Origin: Bordetella pertussis 18323
Lineage (GTDB): Bacteria; Pseudomonadota; Gammaproteobacteria; Burkholderiales; Burkholderiaceae_B
Direction of reading: 5' to 3'
DNA: 64,000 nucleotides
Assembly: GCF_000306945.1 (NCBI RefSeq)
Contig: NC_018518.1
Span: 930,001 to 994,000, forward strand
This document shows positions 53,571 to 62,684 of this stretch, in pieces. Positions within the stretch are counted from its first letter, which is position 1. Each line of letters starts with the position of its first letter. The notes under the pieces were generated by a model, which worked only from the letters and a program-made list of their open reading frames with translations, was not told the origin of the DNA and made no database searches. The translations under genes and the position numbers were made by a program.

Positions 53571-54215
53571 ATGTCCAGCGCCGATATCGTCATCGTCAAG
53601 CCCGAATACTGGGACGACGCGGTTGCGCACCTGATGCGCCGCGACCGCATTCTCAAACGGATCATCCCCCAGCACGGTGAAACCTGGCTGACCTCGCGCG
53701 GCTCGCCGTTCGTGACGCTGGCGCGCGCCATCATCGGCCAGCAGATCTCGGTCAAGGCCGCCGACGCGCTGTGGCAGCGCTTCCTGGAGACCGTGGGCAA
53801 GCGTCCCACGCCGGCCACCGTGCTGCGCGCCGGCGTGCCGGCGCTGCGCGCGGCAGGCCTGTCGCAGCGCAAGGCCGAGTACCTGGTGGACCTGGCCACC
53901 CATTTCGGGCAGCGCCTGGTGCATCCGGAGAAATGGGCCGCCATGGACGACGAGGCCGTCATCGCCGAGCTGGTCGCGATCCGCGGCATCGGCCGCTGGA
54001 CGGCGGAGATGTTTTTGATTTTCAATCTGCAGCGCCCCGACGTCCTGCCGCTGGATGATCTTGGGCTGCTGAAGGCAATCTCGTTACACTATTTCAGCGG
54101 CGAGCCCGTTTCGCGCTTCGAGGCCCGTGAGGTCTCGCTGGCATGGCAGCCCTGGCGTACCGTGGCGACCTGGTATTTGTGGCGCAGTCTGGAACCGGCA
54201 GCGGTCCAGTACTGA
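53571..54215 (+). CDS. DNA-3-methyladenine glycosylase (AlkA-type HhH-GPD)
   Basis: 214 residues. Helix-hairpin-helix and catalytic Asp region: LVAIRGIGRWTAEMFLIFNLQRPDVLPLDDLGL; FVTLARAIIGQQISVKAADALWQRF and AAGLSQRKAEYL precede it. It removes alkylated bases in repair. It begins 19 bases after cysS and is followed by accA, as is usual in this group. Confidence 0.93.
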   Translation: MSSADIVIVKPEYWDDAVAHLMRRDRILKRIIPQHGETWLTSRGSPFVTLARAIIGQQISVKAADALWQRFLETVGKRPTPATVLRAGVPALRAAGLSQRKAEYLVDLATHFGQRLVHPEKWAAMDDEAVIAELVAIRGIGRWTAEMFLIFNLQRPDVLPLDDLGLLKAISLHYFSGEPVSRFEAREVSLAWQPWRTVATWYLWRSLEPAAVQY

Positions 54216-54251
54216 ACCGGCCAGGCCGCCCATCAACGGAACCTCACTTAC

Positions 54252-55217
<966 letters not shown>

Positions 55218-55218
55218 C

Positions 55219-56260
55219 TGTGAAGATTCAATAGGTTGTATGCATGGTTCATCCGAACCGGATTTGAGAAACTGGAAATCGCCACCCCCCCAGTTCACTC
55301 AAGGAGCCCGGCCGGATGAACACCCATAAGCATGCCCGATTGACCTTCCTACGTCGACTCGAAATGGTCCAGCAATTGATCGCCCATCAAGTTTGTGTGC
55401 CTGAAGCGGCCCGCGCCCATGGGGTCACCGCGCCGACTGTGCGCAAATGGCTGGGCCGCTTCCTGGCTCAGGGCCAGGCGGGCTTGGCCGATGCGTCCTC
55501 GCGCCCGACGGTCTCGCCCCGAGCGATTGCGCCGGCCAAGGCGCTGGCTATCGTGGAGCTGCGCCGCAAGCGGCTGACCCAAGCGCGCATCGCCCAGGCG
55601 CTGGGCGTGTCAGCCAGCACCGTCAGCCGCGTCCTGGCCCGCGCCGGTCTGTCGCACCTGGCCGACCTGGAGCCGGCCGAGCCGGTGGTGCGCTACGAGC
55701 ATCAGGCCCCCGGCGATCTGCTGCACATCGACATCAAGAAGCTGGGACGTATCCAGCGCCCTGGCCACCGGGTCACGGGCAACCGACGCGATACCGTTGA
55801 GGGGGCCGGCTGGGACTTCGTCTTCGTGGCCATCGATGACCACGCCCGCGTGGCCTTCACCGACATCCACCCCGACGAGCGCTTCCCCAGCGCCGTCCAG
55901 TTCCTCAAGGACGCAGTGGCCTACTACCAGCGCCTGGGCGTGACCATCCAGCGCTTGCTCACCGACAATGGCTCGGCCTTTCGCAGCCGCGCCTTCGCCG
56001 CGCTGTGCCATGAGCTGGGCATCAAGCACCGCTTTACCCGACCTTACCGCCCACAGACCAATGGCAAGGCCGAACGCTTCATCCAGTCGGCCTTGCGTGA
56101 GTGGGCTTACGCTCACACCTACCAGAACTCCCAACACCGAGCCGATGCCATGAAATCCTGGCTACACCACTACAACTGGCATCGACCCACCAAGGCATCG
56201 GGCGCGCTGTACCCATCTCCAGACTCAACCTGGACGAATACAACCTATTGACAGTTCACA
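55219..56260 (+). mobile_element. IS481 copy 2
   Basis: 1042 bases, one shorter than copy 1 and almost identical to it. Ends TGTGAAGATTCAATAGG and complement of TGTGAACTGTCAATAGG. Flanks CCTAGC (55213-55218) and ACTAGC (56261-56266) differ at the first base. It separates accA from tilS, which are neighbours in related bacteria, so it is a recent insertion between them. Confidence 0.95.
55316..56251 (+). CDS. IS481 family transposase with frameshifted C-terminus
   Basis: 311 residues, same helix-turn-helix and DDE core as copy 1. A single C is missing near 56184-56187 (CGACCCACC versus CGACCCCACC in copy 1), so the end changes from HRPHQGIGRAV to HRPTKASGALY and the protein terminates early. 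All three catalytic acids are before the shift. Whether the altered tail keeps activity is unknown. Confidence 0.85.
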   Translation: MNTHKHARLTFLRRLEMVQQLIAHQVCVPEAARAHGVTAPTVRKWLGRFLAQGQAGLADASSRPTVSPRAIAPAKALAIVELRRKRLTQARIAQALGVSASTVSRVLARAGLSHLADLEPAEPVVRYEHQAPGDLLHIDIKKLGRIQRPGHRVTGNRRDTVEGAGWDFVFVAIDDHARVAFTDIHPDERFPSAVQFLKDAVAYYQRLGVTIQRLLTDNGSAFRSRAFAALCHELGIKHRFTRPYRPQTNGKAERFIQSALREWAYAHTYQNSQHRADAMKSWLHHYNWHRPTKASGALYPSPDSTWTNTTY

Positions 56261-56325
56261 ACTAGCGGCCGCGCGGGCTGGCCACGCCAGCCCGCCAGCG
56301 CGTCACGCCGGCGCCGCCAGCCACC

Positions 56326-57360
56326 ATGTCCACCTCCCCCGCAGCGCCGGCTCCCTCTCTTTCCGATCTATGCCCCGCGGCCTTACGCCGGCCGGTGGCG
56401 GCCGCCCTGCGCGCCCTGGATCCCGCGCCGGCGCGGCTGGCCGTGGCCGTCAGCGGCGGCGCCGATTCGGCCATGCTGGCCGTGGCGGCGGCCGCGGCCT
56501 TGCCGCCCGGCTGCACGCTGCGCCTGTTCCATGTCCACCACGGGCTGCAGGCGGCGGCCGACCAATGGGCCGCGCAGGTGCGCGGCCTGGGCGCGCTGCT
56601 GGGCGTGCCGGTGGACGAGGCGCGCGTCACCGTGCCGCCGGGCCAGGGGCTGGGCATGGAGGCCGCCGCCCGCCTGGCGCGCTACCAGGCCTTGGCCGGG
56701 CTGGCCCGCCAGCATGGCGTGCGGCATATCCTGCTGGCGCATCACCGCAACGACCAGGCGGAGACCGTCCTGCTGCGCTTGCTGCGTGGCACCGGCCTGC
56801 AGGGCATGGCGGCCATGGCGCCGTTCAGCGAGCGCGATGGCGTGGCCTACCTGCGACCCTGGCTGGACGTCGACCACGCAGCCATCCTGGCGCTGGCCGG
56901 CGCGGTGCGCGCGCAGTGCGGCTGGCAGGCGGTGCAGGACCCCACCAATACCGACCCGCGCTATGCGCGCGCCGCCGTGCGCACGCAGCTCGCCCCGGCG
57001 CTGGACGCGCGCTGGCCCGGCTGGCAGGCCATCGTGGCGCGCCATGCGCGCCAAATGGCCGAGGCGGCCGAGATCGTGGCCGAGGTGGCGCAGGCCGATT
57101 TCGCTACGCTGGAGCCGGCCGATGCCGGCCGCAGTTTTTCGCTGGCGGCCTGGCGCGGCCTGTCGGCGGCGCGCCAGGCGCAGGCGTTGCGGCACTGGCT
57201 GGCCAGCCAGGACGCGCCGATGCCGACCGAGGCGCGGCTGGCGGAACTGCAGCGCCAGTTGCGCCAATTGCACGCGCTGGGCCACGACCGCCACTTGCGC
57301 TGGCAACACGCGGGGCGCGTCGTGCGCTGCGAGCGCGGCCGCGTCTGGATCGACGATTAG
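56326..57360 (+). CDS. tilS: tRNA(Ile)-lysidine synthetase
   Basis: 344 residues. PP-loop AVSGGADSAMLAVA (residues 41-54), LFHVHHGLQAAADQWAAQV, GRHHILLAHHRNDQAETVLLRLLRGTGLQGM region and RPWLDV are TilS motifs. It modifies C34 of the minor tRNA-Ile to lysidine, an essential step. Now 65 bases downstream of IS481 copy 2, so its transcription may start in or near the element. Confidence 0.93.
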   Translation: MSTSPAAPAPSLSDLCPAALRRPVAAALRALDPAPARLAVAVSGGADSAMLAVAAAAALPPGCTLRLFHVHHGLQAAADQWAAQVRGLGALLGVPVDEARVTVPPGQGLGMEAAARLARYQALAGLARQHGVRHILLAHHRNDQAETVLLRLLRGTGLQGMAAMAPFSERDGVAYLRPWLDVDHAAILALAGAVRAQCGWQAVQDPTNTDPRYARAAVRTQLAPALDARWPGWQAIVARHARQMAEAAEIVAEVAQADFATLEPADAGRSFSLAAWRGLSAARQAQALRHWLASQDAPMPTEARLAELQRQLRQLHALGHDRHLRWQHAGRVVRCERGRVWIDD

Positions 57361-57459
57361 GGCCTGGCGCGCCGGCGCTGCGCAAATTTTTACCGTCGCG
57401 TTAAAATACTCAGCTTTGCCCGCCCAGACCCTATGCGGGCTTGTCAGCCAGAGTACGAG

Positions 57460-58725
57460 ATGTCCCTGATCGTTCAAAAGTATGGCGGTACTTCGATGGG
57501 CTCGGTCGAGCGCATTAAGAACGTGGCGCGCCGCGTCGCGAAGTGGCATGCTGCCGGCCACAAGGTCGTGGTGGTGCCGTCGGCCATGGCGGGCGAGACC
57601 AATCGCCTGCTGAGCCTGGCGCGCGAAATCAGCCCGCAGCCCGACGGCCGCGAGCTCGACATGATCGCCGCCACCGGCGAGCAGGCCAGCAGCGGCATGC
57701 TCGCCATCGCCCTGCAGGCCGAGGGCGTGCCCGCGCGCAGCTACGCGGGCTGGCAGGTGCCGGTGCGCACCGACTCGTCCTATACCAAGGCCCGCATCAA
57801 GTCGATCGACGACAAGCGCGTGCTGGCCGATCTGGACGCCGGCCGCGTGGTCATCGTGACGGGGTTCCAGGGCGTGGACGACGACGGGCACATCACCACG
57901 TTGGGCCGCGGCGGTTCGGATACCTCGGCGGTGGCCGTGGCGGCCGCCATCAAGGCCGACGAGTGCCTGATCTTCACCGACGTCGACGGCGTATACACCA
58001 CCGATCCGCGCGTGGTGCCGGAAGCGCGCCGCATGGCGGTGGTGTCGTTCGAGGAAATGCTCGAAATGGCCTCGCTCGGCTCCAAGGTGCTGCAGATCCG
58101 CTCGGTCGAGTTCGCCGGCAAGTACCATGTTCCGACCCGCGTGCTGTCCTCGCTGACCGACCCGCTTATCCCGCTCGAAGAAGAAATGCGTTCGGGCACG
58201 CTGATTACTTTTGAGGAAGACGAAAAAATGGAAGCCGCCGTTGTCTCCGGCATCGCCTTCAGCCGCGACGAAGCCAAAATCACCCTGCTGGCCGTGCCGG
58301 ACAAGCCGGGCATCGCCTATTCGATCCTGGGCCCGGTGGCTGCGGCCAATATCGATGTCGACATGATCGTGCAGAACCAGTCGGTGGCCGGTACCACCGA
58401 CTTCTCGTTCACCGTCAATCGCAACGAATACCAGCGCACGCTGGACCTGCTCAAGCGCGAGGTCATCCCCGCAGTGAGCGCGCGCGAACTGGTCACCGAC
58501 GAGAAGGTCGCCAAGGTGTCGATCGTCGGCATCGGCATGCGTTCGCACGTGGGCGTGGCCAGCCTGATGTTCCAGACGCTGTCGCAGGAAGGCATCAACA
58601 TCCAGATGATCAGCACCAGCGAGATCAAGACCTCGGTGATCATCGACGACAAGTACATGGAACTGGCCGTGCGTTCGCTGCACAAGGCATTCGGCCTGGA
58701 CCAGGTCCCGGGCGATCAGGTCTAA
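57460..58725 (+). CDS. lysC: Aspartate kinase
   Basis: 421 residues from ATG 57460 (MSLIVQKYGGTSMGS), the family start; upstream in-frame codons back to 57433 lack homology. KYGGTSMGSVERI, VVVPSAMAGETNRLL, TGFQGVDDDGHITTLGRGGSDTSAVAVAAA and DVDGVYTTDPRVVPEA form the kinase; two ACT domains follow (FSRDEAKITLLAVPDKPGIAYSILG, KVSIVGIGMRSHVGVASLMF). First step of lysine, threonine and methionine synthesis, with feedback by lysine/threonine expected. Confidence 0.97.
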   Translation: MSLIVQKYGGTSMGSVERIKNVARRVAKWHAAGHKVVVVPSAMAGETNRLLSLAREISPQPDGRELDMIAATGEQASSGMLAIALQAEGVPARSYAGWQVPVRTDSSYTKARIKSIDDKRVLADLDAGRVVIVTGFQGVDDDGHITTLGRGGSDTSAVAVAAAIKADECLIFTDVDGVYTTDPRVVPEARRMAVVSFEEMLEMASLGSKVLQIRSVEFAGKYHVPTRVLSSLTDPLIPLEEEMRSGTLITFEEDEKMEAAVVSGIAFSRDEAKITLLAVPDKPGIAYSILGPVAAANIDVDMIVQNQSVAGTTDFSFTVNRNEYQRTLDLLKREVIPAVSARELVTDEKVAKVSIVGIGMRSHVGVASLMFQTLSQEGINIQMISTSEIKTSVIIDDKYMELAVRSLHKAFGLDQVPGDQV

Positions 58726-58809
58726 GAAAGGATCGGCACGATTTTTCGCTGTTCGGGGCAGGGCGCCTGCAGACGCAGTGGAAATCGTGCTAGAATCCTC
58801 GACTCTTTT

Positions 58810-58902
58810 GGAGATGTGCCCGAGAGGCTGAAGGGGCTCCCCTGCTAAGGGAGTATGTGGCTAAAAACTGCATCGTGGGTTCGAATCCCACCATCTCCGC
58901 CA
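58810..58902 (+). tRNA. tRNA-Ser (anticodon GCU)
   Basis: 93 bases including CCA. Acceptor stem GGAGATG pairs with CATCTCC (58892-58898), the anticodon loop is CTGCTAA with GCT, a long variable arm typical of serine follows, and the T arm reads GTGGGTTCGAATCCCAC. It reads AGC and AGU codons. Confidence 0.98.
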
Positions 58903-58908
58903 AAGATC

Positions 58909-58944
58909 AAAAAGGCCCTTGAGCAATCAAGGGCCTTTTTCTTT
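58909..58944 (+). terminator. Rho-independent terminator after tRNA-Ser
   Basis: AAAAAGGCCCTTGA stem with its complement around a short CAA centre and a T-rich tail. Confidence 0.9.
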
Positions 58945-58955
58945 TGCGGCGCGGC

Positions 58956-59008
58956 GGTGCCTGTCCCCGCGGGGACAGATACCGTCTTGGCAGTCAACCG
59001 TTCATGGC
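58956..59008. repeat. Dispersed palindrome with tail, interrupted by the IS110-type element
   Basis: GGTGCCTGTCCCC palindrome followed by the same tail as at 45154 and 49598 (CAGATACCGTCTTGGC, then GTCAACCGTTCATGGCG). The match to the other copies ends at about 59008, where the IS begins. TGCCTGTCC resumes at 60252-60260 on the far side. Confidence 0.7.
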
Positions 59009-60019
59009 GTAATTGGGCTGGTAGGGGATGCGGTTTTTGAGGACCCCGAAGCACAGATGCACCAGTTTTCTCATGGCCGCGCCCAGCGCGGCCTTTTTGC
59101 TTTTTCCTGCTTTGAGCAGGCGCTGGTAAAGGGCGCGGATGTGGGGGTTGTGGCGGGTCCCAACCAGGGCCGCCATGTATAACGTGGCGCGCACCTGGGA
59201 GGGGCCGGCTTTGGACAGGCGTGCGCAGCTGTTCAGACTGCTGCCGGATTGGCGCTGCACAGGGACCACCCCGAGATAGGCGGCCAGGCTCTGGGCGGAG
59301 TCGATATGCCGATTGTGCATGACGGCCAGGATGGCGTTGCCGGCCTGAGGCCCGATGGCGGGGATGGAGTTCAGCAGCTCGCAGTCTTGCTTGAGGTCGG
59401 GGTGGTTGTCGATGTGCTGATCGATCGCCCGCTCGATTTGTTTGATCTGTTCGCGCAAGAACGCGATGGCCTTGTCGATGGAACCATCGACCAAGGGCGC
59501 CGAGGGGCTGAACTGGCTCTTCTCTTTGCGATTGAGCTCACGCAACAGATCCTTGCTCAGCGCCTCGCGTCGCGTCAACAAGGCGCGCAGTTGACGCGCA
59601 TGCAAGGGCGCCGGGTGCCACAGCGCCGGGCTCAGCGTCTGTCCATAGCGAGCCAGCACGTAGCTGTCGAGCGCATCATTTTTGGAGCGCAGCGCCAAGG
59701 CCTTGGCAAAGTCCCGGGCCTGGGCGGGATTGACCAAAGAGACCCGGACCTGGGGCAGCGCCGTGGCCGCTTGCTCGTGATACAGACCCGTAGGCTCCAG
59801 GATGGCGTGCAACTGCGCCGGCTGTGCGCCGTGTTTGGCGCACCACGCCAGCAGGGCTTGTACGCCCGCGGCGGTGTTGACCACCACCTTGGTCTTACGC
59901 TTGTCAGCCTCAGCCGTCAGCAACGTGCAATCCAGCTTGGCCTTTGATACATCAATACCTATGAAAACATGGACTTGGCCTCCTGCAGATAACAAACTGC
60001 TGTCAGCCACTGCGCCCAC
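58994..60019 (-). CDS. IS110 family transposase (IS1663-like)
   Basis: 341 residues from GTG 60019. N-terminal RuvC-like DEDD domain: FIGIDVSKAKLDC, AILEPTGLYHEQ and RSKNDALDSYVLARYGQ. The C-terminal Tnp_20 domain has LLNSIPAIGPQAGNAILAVM and the catalytic-Ser region RQSGSSLNSCARLSKAGPSQVRATLYMAAL. The last codons (A-M-N-G-stop) come from the target repeat, not from the element. Start is uncertain; later GTG and TTG codons exist. IS110 enzymes recombine DNA guided by a bridge RNA. Confidence 0.9.
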   Translation of the reverse strand: MGAVADSSLLSAGGQVHVFIGIDVSKAKLDCTLLTAEADKRKTKVVVNTAAGVQALLAWCAKHGAQPAQLHAILEPTGLYHEQAATALPQVRVSLVNPAQARDFAKALALRSKNDALDSYVLARYGQTLSPALWHPAPLHARQLRALLTRREALSKDLLRELNRKEKSQFSPSAPLVDGSIDKAIAFLREQIKQIERAIDQHIDNHPDLKQDCELLNSIPAIGPQAGNAILAVMHNRHIDSAQSLAAYLGVVPVQRQSGSSLNSCARLSKAGPSQVRATLYMAALVGTRHNPHIRALYQRLLKAGKSKKAALGAAMRKLVHLCFGVLKNRIPYQPNYAMNG

Positions 60020-60250
60020 TTGCCTTGTACATACAGGGTCCTCGCCCTACGATACCGTCCAGTGTCTCGCCGGCCCAGCAGTGCGCTGCCGAGCCGCTAT
60101 CTGTCCCACAAAGTCCTCGCTTTGGGCACCAACTCGCGGTCATCGGCGTGCGGTGGTGATAGCTAATCACCACCGGAGGAAAGATACAAGGCACCTGCAA
60201 CCGAGCCACATCGGACGCATGGAGTCCGAGTTGCGCGCACGCTACGAATA
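59009..60250 (-). mobile_element. IS110 family element, IS1663-like
   Basis: Ends are inferred from where the dispersed repeat stops on the left (about 59008) and resumes on the right (about 60251). No terminal inverted repeats are seen, as is normal for IS110. It holds one transposase gene and about 230 bases of structured non-coding DNA ahead of it. The name IS1663 rests on knowledge that this is the IS110-type element of B. pertussis. Confidence 0.75.
60020..60250 (-). ncRNA. Candidate IS110 bridge RNA region
   Basis: The non-coding leader upstream of the transposase on the minus strand. It has strong hairpins: a perfect 10-base stem CGGTGGTGAT / ATCACCACCG with five-base loop (60151-60175), and TCGGAC / GTCCGA around a seven-base loop (60211-60229). 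IS110-group elements encode their bridge RNA in this position. The exact ends of the RNA cannot be read from sequence. Confidence 0.5.
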
Positions 60251-60260
60251 ACTGCCTGTC

Positions 60261-60276
60261 CTGACATAATTGTCAG
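60261..60276 (+). promoter_or_regulatory. Candidate operator 1 of the cupin-TRAP operon
   Basis: CTGACA-TAAT-TGTCAG inverted repeat, 78 bases before the cupin start. It shares the TGAC/GTCA half-site with operator 2. Confidence 0.55.
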
Positions 60277-60320
60277 TTTTTCGGGAATTCCCTAGTATTG
60301 CCCGCGCTTGCTCGTCCATA

Positions 60321-60340
60321 TACTGACTGTCATGTCAGTA
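60321..60340 (+). promoter_or_regulatory. Candidate operator 2 of the cupin-TRAP operon
   Basis: TACTGAC-TGTCAT-GTCAGTA inverted repeat ending 13 bases before the cupin ATG. Position near the start suggests repression by a GntR- or LacI-type regulator encoded elsewhere. Confidence 0.55.
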
Positions 60341-60353
60341 AAACGAGCGCAAT

Positions 60354-60854
60354 ATGAAACAGCAGCATGAGCCCGGCATCGCCGTGGTGGTGGGGCCGGA
60401 CGAGGGCGACAGCTTCTGGCAGCCGGTGCCGGCCAACGGCTTCGTGCGCACCTTGCTCAACCGCGCGAACACCGGCGCCTCGGTCGATTTCAGCGCCGGC
60501 ACCCAGACGGTCGCGCCGGGCTGCCACGTGCGCGAGCACTTCCATGACGACCGCGAGGAAGTGATCTTCATCACCGAAGGGACCGGCACGGCGCTCATCG
60601 ACGGCGTCGAGCATCCGCTGGCCCCGGGCGCCTGTCTGTTCCTGGGCAAGTCGCGCAAGCACAGCTTTCTCAATGCCGGGCCCGAGCCCCTGTCGTTCTT
60701 CTGGATCCTCATGCCGGGCGGGCTGGACGACTTCTTTCGCCAGATCGGCCGCATGCGCCAGCCGGGCGAACCGGCGCCGCAGTCGTTCGCGCGCCCGGCC
60801 GACATCGACCGCATCGAAGCCAATACGGTGTTCGGCTGGACCGCCAAGTCCTGA
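60354..60854 (+). CDS. Cupin domain protein
   Basis: 166 residues. The cupin 1 motif is GCHVREHFHDDREEVIFITEG (His-x-His and Glu metal ligands visible) and cupin 2 is LGKSRKHSFLNAG. A small single-domain cupin, possibly a metal-dependent isomerase or dioxygenase. First gene of an operon with NIPSNAP, a dehydrogenase and a TRAP transporter, so it probably acts on the imported acid. Confidence 0.8.
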   Translation: MKQQHEPGIAVVVGPDEGDSFWQPVPANGFVRTLLNRANTGASVDFSAGTQTVAPGCHVREHFHDDREEVIFITEGTGTALIDGVEHPLAPGACLFLGKSRKHSFLNAGPEPLSFFWILMPGGLDDFFRQIGRMRQPGEPAPQSFARPADIDRIEANTVFGWTAKS

Positions 60855-60895
60855 GCCGCTCGTCCCGTTTCACCTCTACCAGTACGGAAGTTCCA

Positions 60896-61210
60896 GTGTT
60901 TATCGAAGAACGCGATTACCGCATCAAGCCGGGCAAGGCCGGCCTTTTCGTGGCCACCTACGAAGCGCACGGCCTGGCGCTGCAGAAGAAGTACCTGGGC
61001 CGCTTCCTGGGCTATTTCATGTCCGAGATCGGCGAGCTCAACCACGTGGTGGCCTGGTGGGCCTACGACAGCCTGGATGAACGCGACGCGGCCCGCTCGC
61101 GCATGCTGGCCGATCCCCAGTGGCAGGCGTACCTGGAGCGGGTGACCGACCTGATCGATCTGCAGCAGACCCGCATTCTCAAGCCGGTTTCGTTCTCGCC
61201 CATCCAGTAA
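60896..61210 (+). CDS. NIPSNAP family protein
   Basis: 104 residues from GTG 60896 (read MFIEERDYRIKPGK). YRIKPGKAGLFVATYEAHGL and LNHVVAWWAYDSLDERDAARSRMLADPQWQAYLE are NIPSNAP motifs. A ferredoxin-like dimer of unknown activity, common beside catabolic genes. It lies 41 bases after the cupin gene and 9 before the dehydrogenase. Confidence 0.85.
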   Translation: MFIEERDYRIKPGKAGLFVATYEAHGLALQKKYLGRFLGYFMSEIGELNHVVAWWAYDSLDERDAARSRMLADPQWQAYLERVTDLIDLQQTRILKPVSFSPIQ

Positions 61211-61219
61211 CAAGCCATC

Positions 61220-62161
61220 ATGAATCACGTAGCAGTAATCGGGGGCGGCATCATCGGCGCCTCCTGGGCCATTGTGTTCGCGCGCCGCGGGTTGGAAGTG
61301 ACCATCGTCGAGCGCGACGCGGCCTGCCTGGCCGGACTGCCGGCGCGGCTGGCCGGCATGATCGAGCGCAGCGCGTCCTTGTTGCGGGCGGGCGAGCAGC
61401 CCGGCGACGTGGCGGCGCGCATCGGCGCGACCGACGCGTTGGCGGCGGCGGTGGGCCGCGCGGATTACGTGCAGGAAGCGGTTTCGGAGAACCTGGCGTT
61501 CAAGCGCACGCTGTTCGCCGAACTGGACGCGCTGGCGCCGGGCCATGCGCTGCTGGCCAGTTCGACCTCGACCTATGGCGCCAGCCAGTTCACCGAGGCG
61601 CTGGCCGGGCGCGCGCGCTGCCTGGTCGCGCATCCCATGACGCCGCCGCATCTGTCGCCGGTGGTGGAGATGGCGGCGTCGGCCTGGACCGACCCGCAGG
61701 CCCTGGCCGGCGCCGAGACGTTCATGCGCTCGCTGGGGCAGCATCCGGTGCGCATCAGGAAAGAGATTCCGGGCTTCGTGCTCAACCGGCTGCAAGGCGC
61801 CTTGCTGATGGAGATGTTCCGCGTGATCGCCGACGACGTGATTTCGCCGGCGGACGCCGACGCCCTGATCAGCCAGGGGCTGGGCCTGCGCTGGGCGACG
61901 CTGGGGCCGCTGGAGGGGGTGGACCTGAATGCGCCGGGCGGGATTGCCGACTACCTGCAGCGCTACGGCCACATCTTCAATGACATGGCGGCCGGCCAGG
62001 GCTTGCCCGCGCCGGTCGATGCCGAGCTGATCAGCGCGCTGGATGGCGCGATGCGCGCCGCGCTGCCGCTGGAGCGCCTGGAGGCCAAGCGCGGCTGGCG
62101 CGATCGCGCCATCGCCGGCGTACGGGTGGCGCTACACGATTACACAGGGGAAAAACCATGA
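61220..62161 (+). CDS. 3-hydroxyacyl-CoA dehydrogenase family NAD-binding protein
   Basis: 313 residues. Rossmann start VAVIGGGIIGASWAIVFARRGLEVTIVERD, then ADYVQEAVSENLAFKRTLF, the catalytic STYGASQFTEALAGRARCLVAHPMTPPHLSPVVEM, and C-terminal IPGFVLNRLQGALLMEMF. It resembles L-gulonate/carnitine 3-dehydrogenase (lambda-crystallin) more than a fatty-acid HADH. It probably oxidises a hydroxy acid brought in by the TRAP transporter. It overlaps dctQ by four bases (ATGA). Confidence 0.85.
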   Translation: MNHVAVIGGGIIGASWAIVFARRGLEVTIVERDAACLAGLPARLAGMIERSASLLRAGEQPGDVAARIGATDALAAAVGRADYVQEAVSENLAFKRTLFAELDALAPGHALLASSTSTYGASQFTEALAGRARCLVAHPMTPPHLSPVVEMAASAWTDPQALAGAETFMRSLGQHPVRIRKEIPGFVLNRLQGALLMEMFRVIADDVISPADADALISQGLGLRWATLGPLEGVDLNAPGGIADYLQRYGHIFNDMAAGQGLPAPVDAELISALDGAMRAALPLERLEAKRGWRDRAIAGVRVALHDYTGEKP

Positions 62162-62682
62162 AATTGATCAGGGCCGTCGATGGCCTGAATCGCCTGGCGT
62201 GCTGGCTGATGGCCGGACTGATGCTGGGCATGACATTGTGCACGCTGTGGCAGGTGTCGGTGCGCTTCCTGCTTACCGGGCTGGGCTGGAACGTGGCCGC
62301 GCCGTGGAGCGAAGAGGTATCGCGCTACCTGATGATCTGGATCATCTTTCTCGGCGCCGGCGTGGCCTGCCGCAAGGCGCAGCTGATCGCGCTGGAGCTG
62401 GTGGTGACGCTGCTGCCCGCGCCGCTGGGGCGCGCGCTGCGCTTTGCCGCGCTGCTGGGCTGCCTGGTGTTCTTCACGCTGATGATCTACCTGGGCCTGG
62501 AGTTCATGGAGTTCGGCGCGATCGAGACCAGCCCGGTGCTGTCCATGCCCAAGACCTGGATCTACCTGGCCATGCCGGTGGGTTTCGGACTGATGTTCCT
62601 CAACACCGCGACGCTGATCGCCGAATGCCTGCTGCAAGGCATCGACATCCGCCACGCCAGCCAGCAAGAAGCCCAGGAGTAA
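62158..62682 (+). CDS. dctQ: TRAP transporter small permease (DctQ)
   Basis: 174 residues with four membrane segments. WSEEVSRYLMIWIIFLGAGVACRKAQLIALEL is the DctQ signature. It pairs with DctM (2 bases downstream). The transporter imports a carboxylate with sodium. Confidence 0.92.
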   Translation: MKLIRAVDGLNRLACWLMAGLMLGMTLCTLWQVSVRFLLTGLGWNVAAPWSEEVSRYLMIWIIFLGAGVACRKAQLIALELVVTLLPAPLGRALRFAALLGCLVFFTLMIYLGLEFMEFGAIETSPVLSMPKTWIYLAMPVGFGLMFLNTATLIAECLLQGIDIRHASQQEAQE

Positions 62683-62684
62683 TC

